DNA of 64,000 bases. Source: Paracoccus fistulariae (GTDB taxonomy: Bacteria > Pseudomonadota > Alphaproteobacteria > Rhodobacterales > Rhodobacteraceae). The notes under the pieces are model-generated. The model was not told the origin of the DNA and searched no databases. It saw only the letters and a list, made by a program, of their open reading frames with translations. The stretch lies in assembly GCF_028553785.1 (NCBI RefSeq), contig NZ_CP067136.1, positions 124,001-188,000 on the forward strand. Direction: 5' to 3'. The translations under genes and the position numbers were made by a program. Of this stretch, positions 28,417 to 37,987 are shown piece after piece (within the stretch, counting starts at the first letter, position 1; the number at the start of each line of letters is the position of its first letter).

Positions 28417-30102
28417 TCAGGGGCCGACGATGCGGCATTCATTCGCGCGGGCCTTGAAGCGCTCGCAGGTCAGTTGCGCATCGGCCTTGGTCAGATTGAC
28501 GAAGCTGGCCTCGAACCCGCGCTTGGTATCCGCGACATGCCGACGCGCACCCTGCAGGGTTGCCCCGTCCCGCAGCGCGCTTTGCATCAGCAATTCCTCG
28601 GCCGCCGCCCGAGAGCGGTGAAGCCCCAGAACGACCCCCCAGTTCCGGCCGCTATTGGCGGGACGCGACACGATCTCGACCGCTTCGGGCTCGGCCAGGT
28701 CGCCTTCGCCCATGGCCGCCAAGATCACCGTTTCCGAACGCGGCTTCGGCGCCGAGGATTGCAGCAGCGACAGCGAGGTTCCGCTGTCGGGCACAGCCTC
28801 GGCCACGGCGCGGGCGATATCCTCGGGATTGGCGCCCGGATTGGTTTGCGCGCTGGCCACCAGCGATCCGTTTGCGCGGGCGCGCGGCGCGGGAACCGGG
28901 CGCAGCGAGGCCGACAGGACCGGCGCGGCCAGGCTGGGCGATTGCGCAGTTTCCGCCGAGGCCACAGCGGTCGCCACCGCCGCTTCCAGAGCATCGGTTC
29001 TGGTCGCTCCGGGCCGCGCGCTTGGGCGGGCGCTGGAGGCGAGCGTCAGGTTTGATGCGGCGGGGGTCAGCGCCATCGCCTGCGCCTGCCTGACAGCTGC
29101 AGCCAGCGGATCGGGCTGAGGGGTGGCGGCGGTCGATGCGCTGCGATTGGCGCGAGCCGGTTTGTCCGAGGTTTCCAGAACCAGACGCTGCGGGCTGGCC
29201 TGTGTGGCGGCCGGGGTCGGCTCGACCTGCGCGCGGCGCACGGTGCGCTGCACCAGCAGGCGCGGCGCGCGCGGGCGCGTTTCGCGCACCCGGCTGGGCA
29301 CGCGGCCAAAGCTGGAATCCAGCAATTGCGCCATGGTCTGGTTACGCTGCGCGGTCGAGGTGCCGCCAAAGACCGTCGCGATCAGCCGCTTGTTCCCCCG
29401 GCGGGCCGAGGCGGTCAGGTTGAAGCCAGCGGCACGGGTATAGCCGGTCTTGATGCCGTCGGCACCCTGATAGCTGTCCAGAAAACGGCGGTTGGTCGAA
29501 GACACCTTGGCGATGCCGGCATCGGCAGAGCGGCGCGAGAACAGGTTATAATATTGGGGAAAATCGTAAAACAAATGCCGCCCCAGGATCGTCATGTCCT
29601 TGGCGCTGGAATAATGACCCTCTTGCGTCAGGCCGTGGGCGTTGCGGAAATTCGTGTTCCGCATCCCAAGCGCGCGGGCCATCTGGGTCATTTGCTGAGC
29701 AAACGCCTCTTCCGAGCCGGCGAGGTTTTCGCCGATCGCCGTGGCCGCGTCATTGGCCGATTTGATCGCGGCGGCGCGGATCAGATAGCGCAGCTCGATT
29801 CGCTGCCCGGCCCGCAGGCCCAGCTTTGATGGCGGCTCTGCCGCCGCATTGGTCGATACCAGGAATTGCGTATCCAGCCGGACCTGACCACGTTCGATGG
29901 CGGTAAAGGCCATGTACAGCGTCATCATCTTGGTCAGCGATGCGGGATGCAGCCGGGTATCGGCGTTCTGTTTATAGATCGGCTGGCCGTTCCGGGCATC
30001 CATCACATAAGCTGCGAAGGGAGCAGCCGACAGGCTGGCCGGTAAAAATGCTGCCAGCAAGAGTAATGCCCACAGCCGGGCTGTCAGGGAAAGTCGGGTC
30101 AC
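28417..30102 (-). CDS. D-alanyl-D-alanine carboxypeptidase (PBP5/6 type) with SPOR-like tail
   Basis: 561-aa periplasmic enzyme that trims the terminal D-Ala of peptidoglycan stems. After a signal peptide (about 1-27) come the catalytic SLTK at 55-58, SAN at 115-117 and KTG at 218-220. Residues 270-480 are a long Ala/Pro/Arg/Ser-rich linker. The C-terminus (NWGVVLGLHRSRAAAEELLM onward) looks like a SPOR domain, which binds denuded glycan at the septum. The usual C-terminal amphipathic membrane anchor is not seen; SPOR may replace it. Confidence 0.9.
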   Translation of the reverse strand: MTRLSLTARLWALLLLAAFLPASLSAAPFAAYVMDARNGQPIYKQNADTRLHPASLTKMMTLYMAFTAIERGQVRLDTQFLVSTNAAAEPPSKLGLRAGQRIELRYLIRAAAIKSANDAATAIGENLAGSEEAFAQQMTQMARALGMRNTNFRNAHGLTQEGHYSSAKDMTILGRHLFYDFPQYYNLFSRRSADAGIAKVSSTNRRFLDSYQGADGIKTGYTRAAGFNLTASARRGNKRLIATVFGGTSTAQRNQTMAQLLDSSFGRVPSRVRETRPRAPRLLVQRTVRRAQVEPTPAATQASPQRLVLETSDKPARANRSASTAATPQPDPLAAAVRQAQAMALTPAASNLTLASSARPSARPGATRTDALEAAVATAVASAETAQSPSLAAPVLSASLRPVPAPRARANGSLVASAQTNPGANPEDIARAVAEAVPDSGTSLSLLQSSAPKPRSETVILAAMGEGDLAEPEAVEIVSRPANSGRNWGVVLGLHRSRAAAEELLMQSALRDGATLQGARRHVADTKRGFEASFVNLTKADAQLTCERFKARANECRIVGP

Positions 30103-30365
30103 TGTCGCGGTCTCTCTGCCTCATGCGGGTCTGTCATTTGTTGCACACCCGTCGTTGATAAAGTGATAATAGCATGCAAATTTCCATCGCGAAACCACGC
30201 AGTGAATGAAATTTCCTTACCGGTGCAATCTCTTGCGCAGGGCTTTCATCGACTGCAAAATGACCTATATTGCAGCGAGACATCGACAGGCGCCCATGCC
30301 GGGCGGCCAGCAAACGCAACCTTACCTCTGCCAATGGCGGGCTTCAGCGCGCGAACCGGATTGCA

Positions 30366-30695
30366 ATGACCCATGTGATGAGCGACAGCGACAAAACCGA
30401 TGGTCAGGCCGAACTGGCCGTGAAGCCGAAGACGAAGCAGCAGCGCCCGCCCATGTACAAGGTGCTGATGCTGAACGACGATTTTACCCCGATGGAATTC
30501 GTCGTCCACGTTCTGGAACGCCTGTTCAACATGACCCACGCTCAGGCGATCGAGATCATGCTGACCGTGCATCGCAAGGGCGTCGCGGTGGTCGGCGTCT
30601 TTTCGCATGAGGTGGCGGAAACCAAGGTCGCGCAGGTGATGGAACTTGCCCGCCGACAGCAGCATCCGCTGCAATGCACCATGGAAAAAGAGTAG
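30366..30695 (+). CDS. clpS: ATP-dependent Clp protease adaptor ClpS
   Basis: 109-aa adaptor that feeds N-degron substrates to ClpAP. The core is clear: [39 protein letters not shown] and HEVAETKV. The DDFTPMEFV and MLTVH parts form the N-degron pocket. The start is uncertain (30366 or 30378); neither ATG has a strong ribosome site. clpA is not adjacent. The 263-bp gap back to the carboxypeptidase holds divergent promoters but no gene I can support. Confidence 0.93.
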   Translation: MTHVMSDSDKTDGQAELAVKPKTKQQRPPMYKVLMLNDDFTPMEFVVHVLERLFNMTHAQAIEIMLTVHRKGVAVVGVFSHEVAETKVAQVMELARRQQHPLQCTMEKE

Positions 30696-30702
30696 CCGCA
30701 TA

Positions 30703-31707
30703 ATGGCATCACGTATCTCTCTGGCCCTTCCGGATGGACATCCAGAAGGCGAATTTCTTGTCATTGGCGCACGTGCGGGCGATGATTTGTCTGCGCTGGA
30801 CCCGGCCCGGACGCGGATCCAGCAGGGCTATTTCCCGGATCATCAACATTTCAAGGCACGCGGTTTCGAGGTCGCGCCAAAGATCGACGGCGATTTCACG
30901 GCCGCTTTGGTCTTTCTGCCACGGGCCAAGGCGCAGGCGCGGGCGCGGATTTTCGATGCGGCGCGGCGGCTGCAGCCGGGTGCCAGCCTGTGGATCGACG
31001 GGCAGAAAAGCGACGGGGTCGATGCGATCCTGAAGGAAATGCGGGGGCTGATCACGGTGGACGAGGTGATCAGCAAGGCGCATGGCAAGATCTTTCGCGT
31101 CGTGATCCCGGACGGCGACTGGCTGCCTGCCGACTGGGCCGCCGCCCCGAAAGAGGTCGCGCCGGGCTTTGTCACGCGGCCCGGGGTGTTTTCGGCCGAT
31201 GGGGTCGATCCGGCCTCGGCCATGCTGGCGCAGCACCTGCCCGAGAAACTGCCGACGCGGCTGGTCGATCTGGGGGCCGGCTGGGGCTGGCTGTCGGCGC
31301 AGGCGCTGACCCGCGCGGGGGTGACGCAGATCCATCTGGTCGAGGCGGATCACGACGCGCTGGCTTCGGCCCGCGACAATGTCACCGATGCCCGCGCGCA
31401 ATTTCACTGGGCCGATGCCCGCAGCTTTACCCTGCCGGAGCCGGTGAATGGCGTGATCATGAACCCGCCCTTCCACGAAGGCCGCACCGCCGACCCCCGC
31501 ATCGGTGCCGATTTCATCGCGGCGGCCGCGCGGCTTCTGACCGGCGCGGGGCGGTTATGGATGGTGGCCAATCGCCATCTGCCCTATGAAACCGTGCTGC
31601 GCCAGCATTTCGCGCAGGTCAGCGAACTGGGCGGCGACAACCGCTTCAAGGTGATCGAGGCCACCGGCGCGGGGCGCGGCAGCGATATGCGGAAGGGACG
31701 CAAATGA
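30703..31707 (+). CDS. RsmC-like class I SAM-dependent RNA methyltransferase
   Basis: 334-aa two-domain protein. The N-terminal half looks like a degenerate methyltransferase domain, as in RsmC/RsmD-type enzymes; the C-terminal half has the SAM-binding LVDLGAGWGWLSAQAL near residue 185 and NPPFH near 252, the motif of enzymes that methylate the exocyclic amine of guanine. The likely target is 16S rRNA (G1207 by analogy with RsmC). It follows clpS by 7 bp and overlaps the SDR gene by ATGA. Confidence 0.85.
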   Translation: MASRISLALPDGHPEGEFLVIGARAGDDLSALDPARTRIQQGYFPDHQHFKARGFEVAPKIDGDFTAALVFLPRAKAQARARIFDAARRLQPGASLWIDGQKSDGVDAILKEMRGLITVDEVISKAHGKIFRVVIPDGDWLPADWAAAPKEVAPGFVTRPGVFSADGVDPASAMLAQHLPEKLPTRLVDLGAGWGWLSAQALTRAGVTQIHLVEADHDALASARDNVTDARAQFHWADARSFTLPEPVNGVIMNPPFHEGRTADPRIGADFIAAAARLLTGAGRLWMVANRHLPYETVLRQHFAQVSELGGDNRFKVIEATGAGRGSDMRKGRK

Positions 31708-32510
31708 CATTGTCTATCCAGGGCAAGACAGCCATCGTAACCGGTGCGGGGCGCGGCATCGGGCGTTCGATTGCGCAATATTTCGTCGAACGCGGCGCCA
31801 ATGTCGTCTTCGCGGACGGGGACGAGGCCGCGCTGGATAAATCGGTGCTGGATTTTGGCGCCGACAATCCGCAGGTCCGCCGCTTTGCGGGCAATATGGC
31901 CGAGCGTTTGTCGATCGCGAACCTGCTCTCGACCACATTGGACGCCTTTGACCGCGTCGATATTCTGGTCAATGCGCATCGCATGGTGAAGCCCTCGGAC
32001 GCGCTGAATACCGATGTCGATACGCTGGACGAGATGCTGCGCCAGAACCTTCTGGCCGGGCTGCGGCTGACGCAATTCGTGGCCAAGCGGATGATCAAAC
32101 AGGCCGAGGAATCGCCGGATGAGCCGCAAACCGGTGCGATCGTGAATATCTCGGCCATGGCGGCGGATCGGCCCGCGCCGACGCTGCTGGGCTATTCTAT
32201 CGCAAGCGCCGCGCTGGAACAGGCGACGAAGGGCATGGCGCTTGTCCTGGCGCCGCACCGGATCCGGGTCAACGGCGTGCGCTTTGGCAGCGTCATGTCA
32301 CATGAGTTGCAGACCGAGCTGAAGGAACAGCCCGAACTGCGTCAGCAGGTGATCAATGGCACGCCCATGGGGCGGATCGCGGCGGCGGATGAGTTGTCGG
32401 AAACCGTGCACTATCTGTGCAGCGAAGGCGCCCGCTTCGTCACCGGCCAGATCCTGACCGTCGATGGCGGGCGCAGCCTGCTGGACCCGGTTGCGGCCCA
32501 GCTTGCCTGA
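31704..32510 (+). CDS. SDR family protein with degraded catalytic motif
   Basis: 268-aa Rossmann-fold protein. The cofactor motif TGAGRGIG (13-20) is intact and Asn115 is kept. However the YxxxK motif reads Y164-S-I-A-S168, lacking the catalytic Lys, and by the usual 13-residue spacing the catalytic Ser position is Ala151 (NIS-A). NNAG is also altered to VNAH. It may bind NAD(P) without normal dehydrogenase action, or have another role. It is coupled to the methyltransferase gene; its stop abuts the stop of the convergent lipoprotein gene. Confidence 0.85.
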   Translation: MTLSIQGKTAIVTGAGRGIGRSIAQYFVERGANVVFADGDEAALDKSVLDFGADNPQVRRFAGNMAERLSIANLLSTTLDAFDRVDILVNAHRMVKPSDALNTDVDTLDEMLRQNLLAGLRLTQFVAKRMIKQAEESPDEPQTGAIVNISAMAADRPAPTLLGYSIASAALEQATKGMALVLAPHRIRVNGVRFGSVMSHELQTELKEQPELRQQVINGTPMGRIAAADELSETVHYLCSEGARFVTGQILTVDGGRSLLDPVAAQLA

Positions 32511-32927
32511 TCAGCTTTCTTCCGGGAAGGCCGCCTTGCAGGCCTTGATCACCTCGGCTGTGCGACCCGACAGCGCAGCCTTGCGCGCCGCCAGATTGTC
32601 GCGGCGGCGCTGTTCGGCCAGCGGGTCGATGGGAACGCGGTAACGCTCGGTATCGATATAATCGCGCCAGCAGGGCTCGTAATAGGTCGTCACCTCGCCA
32701 TCCTTCTTGCGCGTATAGGCACGGCATTCGGTCAGCCGGGTGCGCACGACCTCGCGTTCTTCCCAGGCATAGCCACGCGCCAGGTTGCCCTCGACCGTGC
32801 TCAGCAAATTGCTGATGGTGCGATATTCGTCGGTATTGCGGCTGATGCAGCGTTCTTGCGGCGTGCCACAGGCGGATAGCATAAGAAGGGGCGCCATGGC
32901 TGCGACAATAGCGACGTTGCGATACAT
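32511..32927 (-). CDS. Hypothetical small lipoprotein
   Basis: 138-aa protein with a lipoprotein signal: a hydrophobic stretch (NVAIVAAMAPLLMLSAC) and lipobox LSAC-G, Cys at residue 20. The mature part is charged and contains several cysteines (Cys27, Cys68, Cys86, Cys130 or near), so disulfides are likely in the periplasm. I do not recognise a family. It is divergent from hemF and ends exactly against the SDR gene. Confidence 0.75.
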   Translation of the reverse strand: MYRNVAIVAAMAPLLMLSACGTPQERCISRNTDEYRTISNLLSTVEGNLARGYAWEEREVVRTRLTECRAYTRKKDGEVTTYYEPCWRDYIDTERYRVPIDPLAEQRRRDNLAARKAALSGRTAEVIKACKAAFPEES

Positions 32928-33002
32928 AAAAGGCCTCTTTAAGCAGTCTCTCGATGATCACGATGTCGAATCCGGCATCGCAAATCAACGATAGGGTGTT
33001 CC

Positions 33003-33857
33003 ATGGATGACCAACGCCGAGAGGCTGCAATCTGGTTCCGCGAATTGCGCGATCGCATCACATCTTCCTTTGAGGCGCTGGAGGATCGCGGGCCGGGCGA
33101 CACTGCCATCGGGCGGTTTGTCGTGACCCCGACCGAGCGTGGCGAAGATGGCGGGGGCGGGCTGATGTCCGTCATGCGCGGCGGGCGCGTCTTTGAAAAG
33201 GTCGGCGTCAACTGGTCCGAGGTCCACGGCACCCTGTCGCCCGGCGCGCAAAAGGCCATGGCCGCGCGCGGCGTTCCGGGGATCGAAGGCGATCCGCGTT
33301 TCTGGGCATCCGGGATCAGTCTGGTCGCGCATATGCAGAACCCGCATGCGCCGGCGGTTCACATGAACACCCGCATGTTCTGGACGCCCGGTGCCTGGTG
33401 GTTCGGCGGCGGTGCCGATCTGAATCCCTGCATCGAATATCCCGAGGATACCGCGCATTTCCATGCCGAGCTGCAAGAGGCCTGCGACCCCTTTGATTCA
33501 GAGTATTATCCTCGCTTCAAGGCCTGGGCGGATGAGTATTTCTTTATCCCGCATCGCGGGCGCGCGCGCGGTGTCGGTGGCATCTTCTTCGACGATCTGA
33601 ACAGCGGCAACTGGGAGGCCGATTTCGCCTTTACCCGCGCGGTCGGCGAGGCGTTCCTGCCCGCCTTCCTGCCGCTGGCCGAAGCGCATATGGATCAGCC
33701 CTTCTCCGAGGCCGACAAGGATCAGCAGCTGATCCATCGCGGGCTTTATGCCGAATATAACCTTGTCTATGACCGCGGCACGAAATTCGGGCTTGAGACC
33801 GGTCATAATGCCGATGCCGTGCTGATGAGCCTGCCGCCACTGGCGAAATGGGTCTGA
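33003..33857 (+). CDS. hemF: Oxygen-dependent coproporphyrinogen III oxidase
   Basis: 284-aa heme enzyme that decarboxylates coproporphyrinogen III with O2. The strongly conserved parts are seen: NPHAPAVHMNTRMFW near residue 113, FGGGADLNPCIEYPEDTAHF near 137, and RARGVGGIFFDDLNSG near 184. C-terminal YNLVYDRGTKFGLETGHNAD is intact. It ends 1 bp from the convergent Lrp regulator gene. Confidence 0.96.
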   Translation: MDDQRREAAIWFRELRDRITSSFEALEDRGPGDTAIGRFVVTPTERGEDGGGGLMSVMRGGRVFEKVGVNWSEVHGTLSPGAQKAMAARGVPGIEGDPRFWASGISLVAHMQNPHAPAVHMNTRMFWTPGAWWFGGGADLNPCIEYPEDTAHFHAELQEACDPFDSEYYPRFKAWADEYFFIPHRGRARGVGGIFFDDLNSGNWEADFAFTRAVGEAFLPAFLPLAEAHMDQPFSEADKDQQLIHRGLYAEYNLVYDRGTKFGLETGHNADAVLMSLPPLAKWV

Positions 33858-33858
33858 T

Positions 33859-34311
33859 CTAGGCCCGCTCATCCTTGGGGCTGCTCATGACGACATGGGT
33901 GGTGATCCTGGCGATCCAGGGGAATGCCCCCAGGACATCGGCATGGAACTGTTTATAGGCTGCCAGATCGGTCAGTTCGACCCGCAGCAGATATTCGACC
34001 GTGCCGGTGATATTGTGGCATTCCCGAACGGCCGGCGCGGCGATGCAGGCGCGTTCAAAGGCCCGCTGGGCATCGTTGGAATGCTGCGACAGACCCACCG
34101 TGACATAGGCGACAAAGCCCACATTGCGCGCGTCTGGTGCGATGATTGCACGATACCCGCTGATGATGCCGCGCCGCTCCAGCTCCTGCACCCGTCGCAG
34201 GCAGGCCGAGGGCGACAGCCCGACCCGCGCGGCAAGCTCGGTATTGGGCTGGCGGGCATTCCGCTGCAGCTCTTGCAATATGCGTGCGTTAATTCTGTCA
34301 TCAGCCGTCAT
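33859..34311 (-). CDS. Lrp/AsnC family regulator, divergent from a LysE exporter
   Basis: 150-aa regulator with an AsnC-type HTH (DDRINARILQELQRNARQPN and LAARVGLSPSACLRRVQELE) and a RAM domain (CHNITGTVEYLLRVELTDLA). In-frame ATGs at 34341 and 34353 would give a longer N-terminus; I took the MTADDR start to match family length. The divergent partner is a LysE-type exporter, the common pairing in which amino acid sensing controls export. The gap contains a short palindrome, ATGCGCGCAT at 34332-34341. Confidence 0.88.
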   Translation of the reverse strand: MTADDRINARILQELQRNARQPNTELAARVGLSPSACLRRVQELERRGIISGYRAIIAPDARNVGFVAYVTVGLSQHSNDAQRAFERACIAAPAVRECHNITGTVEYLLRVELTDLAAYKQFHADVLGAFPWIARITTHVVMSSPKDERA

Positions 34312-34397
34312 AGGTTGTTGAGATAGTGCATATGCGCGCATCTTAGCAACCATATTGCGCGATTCACGGCATATCGTTGTGCCAAATTGGAGCACAG

Positions 34398-34985
34398 ATG
34401 ATGACGGACCTTATCCTGGCGCTTTGCGCCTTCGCCTTTGTCACCTCGGTCACGCCGGGGCCGAATAATATGATGCTGATGGCCTCGGGGGCGAATTTCG
34501 GTCTGCGCCGCACCGTACCGCATATGCTGGGCGTTTCGCTGGGCTTTGGGGGGATGGTATGGGTTCTGGGACTGGGCTTTGACCGGGTGATCGCGGCGAA
34601 CCCGGCACTGTCGCAGGCGCTGACCTGGATCAGCATGGTCTATATGCTGTGGCTTGCCTGGAAGATCGCCACCGCCGCGCCGCCCGACAGCGTCGGAACA
34701 CAGGGCAGGCCGATGACATTTCTGCAGGCGGCGGCTTTTCAATGGGTCAACCCCAAGGCCTGGGCCATGGCGCTTGGCGCGCTGTCGGCCTATGCGGCGG
34801 GGGTCGGCGGCGCATTGGTCGTGGCGCTGATCTTTGCGCTGGTGAACCTGCCAACGGTGGCGATCTGGGCGATGGCCGGGCAGGGGCTGCGCGGCTTTCT
34901 GGCCAGCCCGGGGCGGCTTCGCCTGTTCAATGCCGTCATGGCGTTTTTGCTGATTGCGTCAATGCTGCCCGTGCTGCTGGATTAG
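34398..34985 (+). CDS. LysE family amino acid translocator
   Basis: 195-aa inner-membrane exporter of the LysE/RhtB family with six predicted spans. The N-terminal signature is VTSVTPGPNNMMLMASG (about residues 16-32) and the central QWVNPKAWAMALGA is typical. GGAG lies 5 bp before the first ATG; a second ATG follows at once. The substrate is probably an amino acid, unknown. Its TAG overlaps the TAA of the convergent EamA gene. Confidence 0.9.
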   Translation: MMTDLILALCAFAFVTSVTPGPNNMMLMASGANFGLRRTVPHMLGVSLGFGGMVWVLGLGFDRVIAANPALSQALTWISMVYMLWLAWKIATAAPPDSVGTQGRPMTFLQAAAFQWVNPKAWAMALGALSAYAAGVGGALVVALIFALVNLPTVAIWAMAGQGLRGFLASPGRLRLFNAVMAFLLIASMLPVLLD

Positions 34986-35860
34986 CGGGCGGCCACGGCC
35001 AGAAGCCAGCCGACGCCGATCACGATCAGCGCCATGCCAAGGATCTGTACGGGCCGCACCTTTTGCCGCAGGACCCGCCCCGACAGAATTTGCGCGAACA
35101 CCACCTCGATCAGCGCCAGCGTGCGGACATTCGCCGCCGAGGTCAGCGCGAATCCGATGAACCAGAACAGCGAGGCAAAGGCGCCAAGCGCCCCCGCCGC
35201 CAGCGAGGTTTTCCAGTCGCGGGCGATGCCGCGCAGCGCCGCGCGGTCGCGCCAGACCAGCCAGATCAGCATCGCCGCCGCCTGCATCGCCAGCGTCAGG
35301 GACAGCACGGTCAGCGCGCGCAGGAAGAACCCGCCCGACGGCAGCGCCAGAATCGCGCCGCGAAACCCGATGGCGGACAGGCCGAAGAGCGCCCCGGCCG
35401 TCACGCCATTGACGACCGGCATGACCCCCGCCCGCGACCAGCTTGCGCCCGAGGACAGCACCACCCCCACCGTCGCCAGCAGGATCGCGCCCATTCGCGC
35501 GGGGCCAAGCGGTTCGGCCAGGATCAGCGCGCCGATCAGCGCCAGCGTCACAGGCTCTGTCTTCATCAGCGCGGTGGCGACGCCAAAGCTTTGGCCGCGC
35601 ATGGTCATCAGCATGAAGGCCGTCGCAGCAATCTGCGCGGCGGCGCCCATGGCCGCAAATCCGACGGCCCGGAGATCGGGCGGCGGGATCTGCCAGAACA
35701 TCGCGGCCAGCGCCAGCGCGATCACCGCAAATGGCAATCCGAACAGAAAGCGCACGGCGGTCGCGCCGATGGTGCCGACCCGCGCGGTCAGCCCCGCCTG
35801 TGCGGCATTACGCCCGGTCTGGGCCAACGCCGCAATGACCGTCGCGGCGACCCAGATCAT
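34982..35860 (-). CDS. EamA/DMT family transporter
   Basis: 292-aa membrane protein with two EamA repeats and ten predicted spans, beginning [20 protein letters not shown] and ending [19 protein letters not shown]. The second repeat shows [20 protein letters not shown]. The substrate is unknown. It overlaps hemE by ATGA, so it is probably cotranscribed with it; a role in tetrapyrrole or metabolite export is possible but unproven. Confidence 0.87.
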   Translation of the reverse strand: MIWVAATVIAALAQTGRNAAQAGLTARVGTIGATAVRFLFGLPFAVIALALAAMFWQIPPPDLRAVGFAAMGAAAQIAATAFMLMTMRGQSFGVATALMKTEPVTLALIGALILAEPLGPARMGAILLATVGVVLSSGASWSRAGVMPVVNGVTAGALFGLSAIGFRGAILALPSGGFFLRALTVLSLTLAMQAAAMLIWLVWRDRAALRGIARDWKTSLAAGALGAFASLFWFIGFALTSAANVRTLALIEVVFAQILSGRVLRQKVRPVQILGMALIVIGVGWLLAVAAR

Positions 35861-36885
35861 GCGCTGCGCACCGCCTCGATCATGGCGGCGACGTTGTCGG
35901 GATCGGCGTCCGGGGTGATGCCGTGGCCAAGGTTGAAGATATGCGGGCGCCCGCGGAACGCACGGGTGATCCGCTGCGCCTCTGCCACCAGATCGGGGCC
36001 GCCCGTGACCATATGCTGCGGCGCAAGATTGCCCTGAACGCAGCCGTCGATCTGGACATGTTCAGCAGCCCAATCGGCCGCGACCGAATTATCCAGCGCC
36101 ACACAATCCGCCCCGGTCGCACGGGCAAAGCCGATATAGCGCTGACCCGCTTCGCGCGGGAAAGCGATGACGGGGATGTCCGGATGCCGCTGTTTCAACG
36201 CCTCGATGATGCGGCGGGCCGGGGCCACGGCGAAATCGTCGAAATCGGCGCCCTTCAGGCTGCCCGCCCAGCTGTCAAAGATCTTGACGACCTCGGCCCC
36301 GGCCTCGATCTGCGCCGAAAGGTAAAGAATGGTCGCCTCGGTGATGCGGTCGATCAGCGCGCTGAAGGCGGCTCGATCCGCCTGCTTGAACGCATGGGCC
36401 GGACCCTGATCCGGCGTGCCCCGACCCGCGATCATGTAGGTCGCCACGGTCCAGGGGGCGCCGGCAAAGCCGATCAGCGCCGTTTCGGCGGGCAATTCGC
36501 GCGACAGGATGCGCACGGTTTCATAGATCGGCGACAGCTTGTCATGGATCGCATCGGCGGGCCTCAGGGCGGCAACCCCGGTCGCGCTGGTAATGGTCGA
36601 CAGCCTTGGCCCCTCGCCGGTCACGAACCACAGATCGGCGCCAAGCGCCTGCGGGATCAGCAGGATATCGGCAAACAGGATCGCCGCGTCAAAGCCAAAG
36701 CGCCGGATCGGCTGCAGCGTCACCTCGGCCGCCAGTTCGGGATTGTAGCACAGCGACAAAAAGTCGCCGGCCTTGGCACGGGTGGCGCGATATTCGGGCA
36801 GATACCGCCCCGCCTGACGCATCATCCAGATCGGGGGGGTGGGCAGGGCCTCGCCGGCCAGCGCGCGGAGCAGGGTTTTGGTCAT
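35857..36885 (-). CDS. hemE: Uroporphyrinogen decarboxylase
   Basis: 342-aa heme enzyme turning uroporphyrinogen III into coproporphyrinogen III. The signature [16 protein letters not shown] (residues 18-33) and [16 protein letters not shown] near 137 are intact, as is [16 protein letters not shown] near the end. AAGGAG precedes the ATG. It is divergent from hemC across 75 bp and coupled to the downstream EamA gene. Confidence 0.96.
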   Translation of the reverse strand: MTKTLLRALAGEALPTPPIWMMRQAGRYLPEYRATRAKAGDFLSLCYNPELAAEVTLQPIRRFGFDAAILFADILLIPQALGADLWFVTGEGPRLSTITSATGVAALRPADAIHDKLSPIYETVRILSRELPAETALIGFAGAPWTVATYMIAGRGTPDQGPAHAFKQADRAAFSALIDRITEATILYLSAQIEAGAEVVKIFDSWAGSLKGADFDDFAVAPARRIIEALKQRHPDIPVIAFPREAGQRYIGFARATGADCVALDNSVAADWAAEHVQIDGCVQGNLAPQHMVTGGPDLVAEAQRITRAFRGRPHIFNLGHGITPDADPDNVAAMIEAVRSA

Positions 36886-36960
36886 GATTTCTCCTTCGGC
36901 CCCATCAAGGATAGGGGCGGGGCGTTGTCAAGCACCGGGCCTGCGGATAACGTCCCGCGC

Positions 36961-37899
36961 ATGAATACGATGCCCACCCCCTCCCGTCCGTTGAAAATTG
37001 GCACCCGCGGTTCCGCGCTGGCTTTGGCGCAGGCGCATGAGACGCGCGACCGGCTGATGGCGGCGCATGGTCTGGCCGCCGATGCCTTCGAGATTGTCGT
37101 GATCAAGACCACGGGCGACCGGGTGACGGACCGGCCGCTGAAAGAGATCGGCGGCAAGGGGCTGTTCACCCGCGAGATCGAAGAGGCGCTGAGCGCCGGA
37201 GAGATCGATATCGCCGTGCATTCGATGAAGGATATGCCGACGCTGCAGCCCGGCGGGTTGATCATCGATTGTTTGCTGCCGCGAGAGGACGTGCGCGACG
37301 CCTTTGTCAGCCCGCATCACGGCTCGATCGCGGATCTGCCAGAGGGCGCTGTGGTGGGAAGCTCCAGCCTCAGGCGGCGCGCACAGCTGGCCCATCGCAG
37401 GCCGGATCTGCAATTGGTAGAGTTTCGCGGCAATGTGCAGACCCGTCTGCGCAAGCTGGAAGATGGCGTGGCGCAGGCGACTTTTCTGGCCATGGCGGGG
37501 CTGACCCGTCTGGATATGCTTCATGTGGCGCGCGGTCCCATCGATCCGCAGGATATGCTGCCCGCCGTGGCGCAGGGCGCCATCGGCATCGAGCGGCGTG
37601 AAAGCGACGAGGCCATGGCGCAGCTGCTGCAGCCGATCCATGACGTCGAAACCGGCCAGCGCATCCTGGCAGAACGCGCCTTTCTGTCGCGGCTGGATGG
37701 TTCGTGCCAGACGCCCATTGCAGGTTTGGCCGAATTGTATGACGGGCAGTTGATCCTGCAGGGTGAGATCCTGCGCCCCGATGGCTCCGAGGCTGTCAGG
37801 GGCCGCCGCGAAGGCGATATTTCGGACGGCATCGCCATGGGGGTTGATCTGGCAGAGGAACTGCTGTCGCGTGCAGGACCGGGTTTCTTGGCGGAATAA
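36961..37899 (+). CDS. hemC: Hydroxymethylbilane synthase (porphobilinogen deaminase)
   Basis: 312-aa enzyme that polymerises four porphobilinogens on a dipyrromethane cofactor. The N-terminus LKIGTRGSALALAQAHETRD and the cofactor Cys in LDGSCQTPIAG near residue 246 are present, with the SSSLRRRAQL arginine cluster near 137. The start at 36961 or 36970 is open. It is divergent from hemE. Confidence 0.95.
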   Translation: MNTMPTPSRPLKIGTRGSALALAQAHETRDRLMAAHGLAADAFEIVVIKTTGDRVTDRPLKEIGGKGLFTREIEEALSAGEIDIAVHSMKDMPTLQPGGLIIDCLLPREDVRDAFVSPHHGSIADLPEGAVVGSSSLRRRAQLAHRRPDLQLVEFRGNVQTRLRKLEDGVAQATFLAMAGLTRLDMLHVARGPIDPQDMLPAVAQGAIGIERRESDEAMAQLLQPIHDVETGQRILAERAFLSRLDGSCQTPIAGLAELYDGQLILQGEILRPDGSEAVRGRREGDISDGIAMGVDLAEELLSRAGPGFLAE

Positions 37900-37987
37900 C
37901 CTGCCGCGGTAGCTGCGAATGGTCGCGCCTATTGCAGAACGGTCTATCCGGCTTCTGGCGGGCGGTTCGGCGAAGGCCGGTCCGCCG

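Noticed and set aside
35923..36960. In-frame upstream extension of hemC
   Set aside because: It would run antisense through hemE; HemC similarity begins at the MNTMPTPSRP start.
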